Below, piece by piece: positions 5,821-6,019 of a stretch of DNA of 6,019 nucleotides. The stretch spans positions 1 through 6,019 of the forward strand of contig JAFZLE010000215.1 in assembly GCA_017551645.1 (NCBI GenBank), written 5' to 3'. Made by a program: the position numbers and the translations under genes. This stretch comes from Clostridia bacterium (GTDB lineage: Bacteria > Bacillota > Clostridia > Christensenellales > Aristaeellaceae). The notes beneath the pieces are model-generated. The model had not been told where the DNA came from and did no database searches. It was given only the letters and a program-made list of their open reading frames with translations. How positions within the stretch are numbered: position 1 is the first letter of the stretch; each line of letters opens with the position of its first letter.

Positions 5821-5851
5821 AAAAACGGCAGGGGCGGACCCTGCCGTTTTT
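5821..5851. terminator. Bidirectional terminator between convergent genes
   Basis: AAAAACGGCAGGG (5821-5833) pairs perfectly with CCCTGCCGTTTTT (5839-5851) around a 5-nt loop, giving a 13-bp stem. The T-run on the plus strand ends D-aminoacylase transcripts. The A-run (5819-5825) reads as T on the minus strand and serves the gene entering from the right. Confidence 0.92.
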
Positions 5852-5863
5852 ATGATATGCCGC

Positions 5864-6019
5864 CTACTCCAGGAAGCTCTGGGGCAGCTCGCCCGTAAGG
5901 GTGATTATGGTCACCCGGGGCGGGTTGTTGAGGCGCCCCGTGAACACGGTGCGGGAGTTGTTGCCCAGCCCCTGCGTGGTGTACACCTGTATGCCGTCCA
6001 CGCTGCGCAGCCCCTGCAC
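5864..6019 (-). CDS. C-terminal end of a probable calcineurin-like metallophosphoesterase
   Basis: The minus strand stays open from the right edge to TAG at 5866-5864, giving the last 51 residues. The segment reads VYTTQGLGNNS, then a basic stretch, then LNNPPRVTIITL. This resembles the end of YkuE/YkoQ-like metallophosphoesterases, where a YVSxGLG strand and loop are followed by R(L/F)xxPPEvxxitL. The metal-binding Asp/His motifs, including GHxH, would lie upstream outside the window, so the family call rests on the tail alone. The gene converges on the D-aminoacylase gene and shares its terminator. Nothing ties it to the transporter function. Confidence 0.55.
   Translation of the reverse strand: MQGLRSVDGIQVYTTQGLGNNSRTVFTGRLNNPPRVTIITLTGELPQSFLE

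Overview
The window is a G+C-rich bacterial segment carrying a substrate-uptake operon with hydrolase genes on both sides. Shine-Dalgarno sites are strong (GGAGG), promoters are of the extended -10 type, intrinsic terminators are clear, and the transporter is of the LplABC kind that is very common in Bacillota. Together these suggest a Clostridia-like Bacillota, perhaps a gut or other anaerobic member. This placement is inference; no rRNA or other marker gene is present.

Layout, left to right. (1) 1-145, minus strand: the first 48 codons of a P1-family (DmpA/S58) aminopeptidase, cut by the window edge. (2) 146-451: a divergent intergenic region of about 300 bases. It holds a probable minus-strand promoter for the peptidase, a strong extended -10 promoter reading right, a small dyad just after the predicted transcription start, and a leader of about 110 nt. 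(3) 452-1417 and 1430-2359: two binding-protein-dependent permeases of the LplB and LplC/YtcP types, separated by 12 nt. (4) 2360-2386: a perfect stem-loop with one bulge between permease 2 and the next gene. (5) 2410-4116: the matching LplA-type extracellular solute-binding protein, followed by a textbook terminator at 4129-4160. (6) 4241-5803: an N-acyl-D-amino-acid deacylase (D-aminoacylase, amidohydrolase superfamily) with its own promoter and a GTG start. (7) 5821-5851: a bidirectional terminator. (8) 5864-6019, minus strand: the last 51 codons of a convergent gene, probably a calcineurin-like metallophosphoesterase.

The two permeases and the binding protein form one ABC importer of the CUT1/LplABC sort. 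No ATPase is encoded here, so the importer presumably uses a shared MsmX-type ATPase encoded elsewhere. Automatic annotation would call the importer a sugar transporter. However, a deacylase for N-acyl-D-amino acids lies downstream, and a DmpA-family peptidase, a family that includes enzymes acting on D- or beta-amino-acyl peptides, lies divergently upstream. A working hypothesis is that the locus scavenges acylated or D-amino-acid-containing compounds, such as peptidoglycan- or lipopeptide-derived fragments.

I see no mobile element, CRISPR array, RNA gene or broken gene. Nothing in the window is clearly a new type of biological system. The notable points are the D-amino-acid context, the lack of a lipoprotein signal on the binding protein, and the layered signals (hairpin, codon bias) suggesting that the binding protein is made in excess over the permeases.
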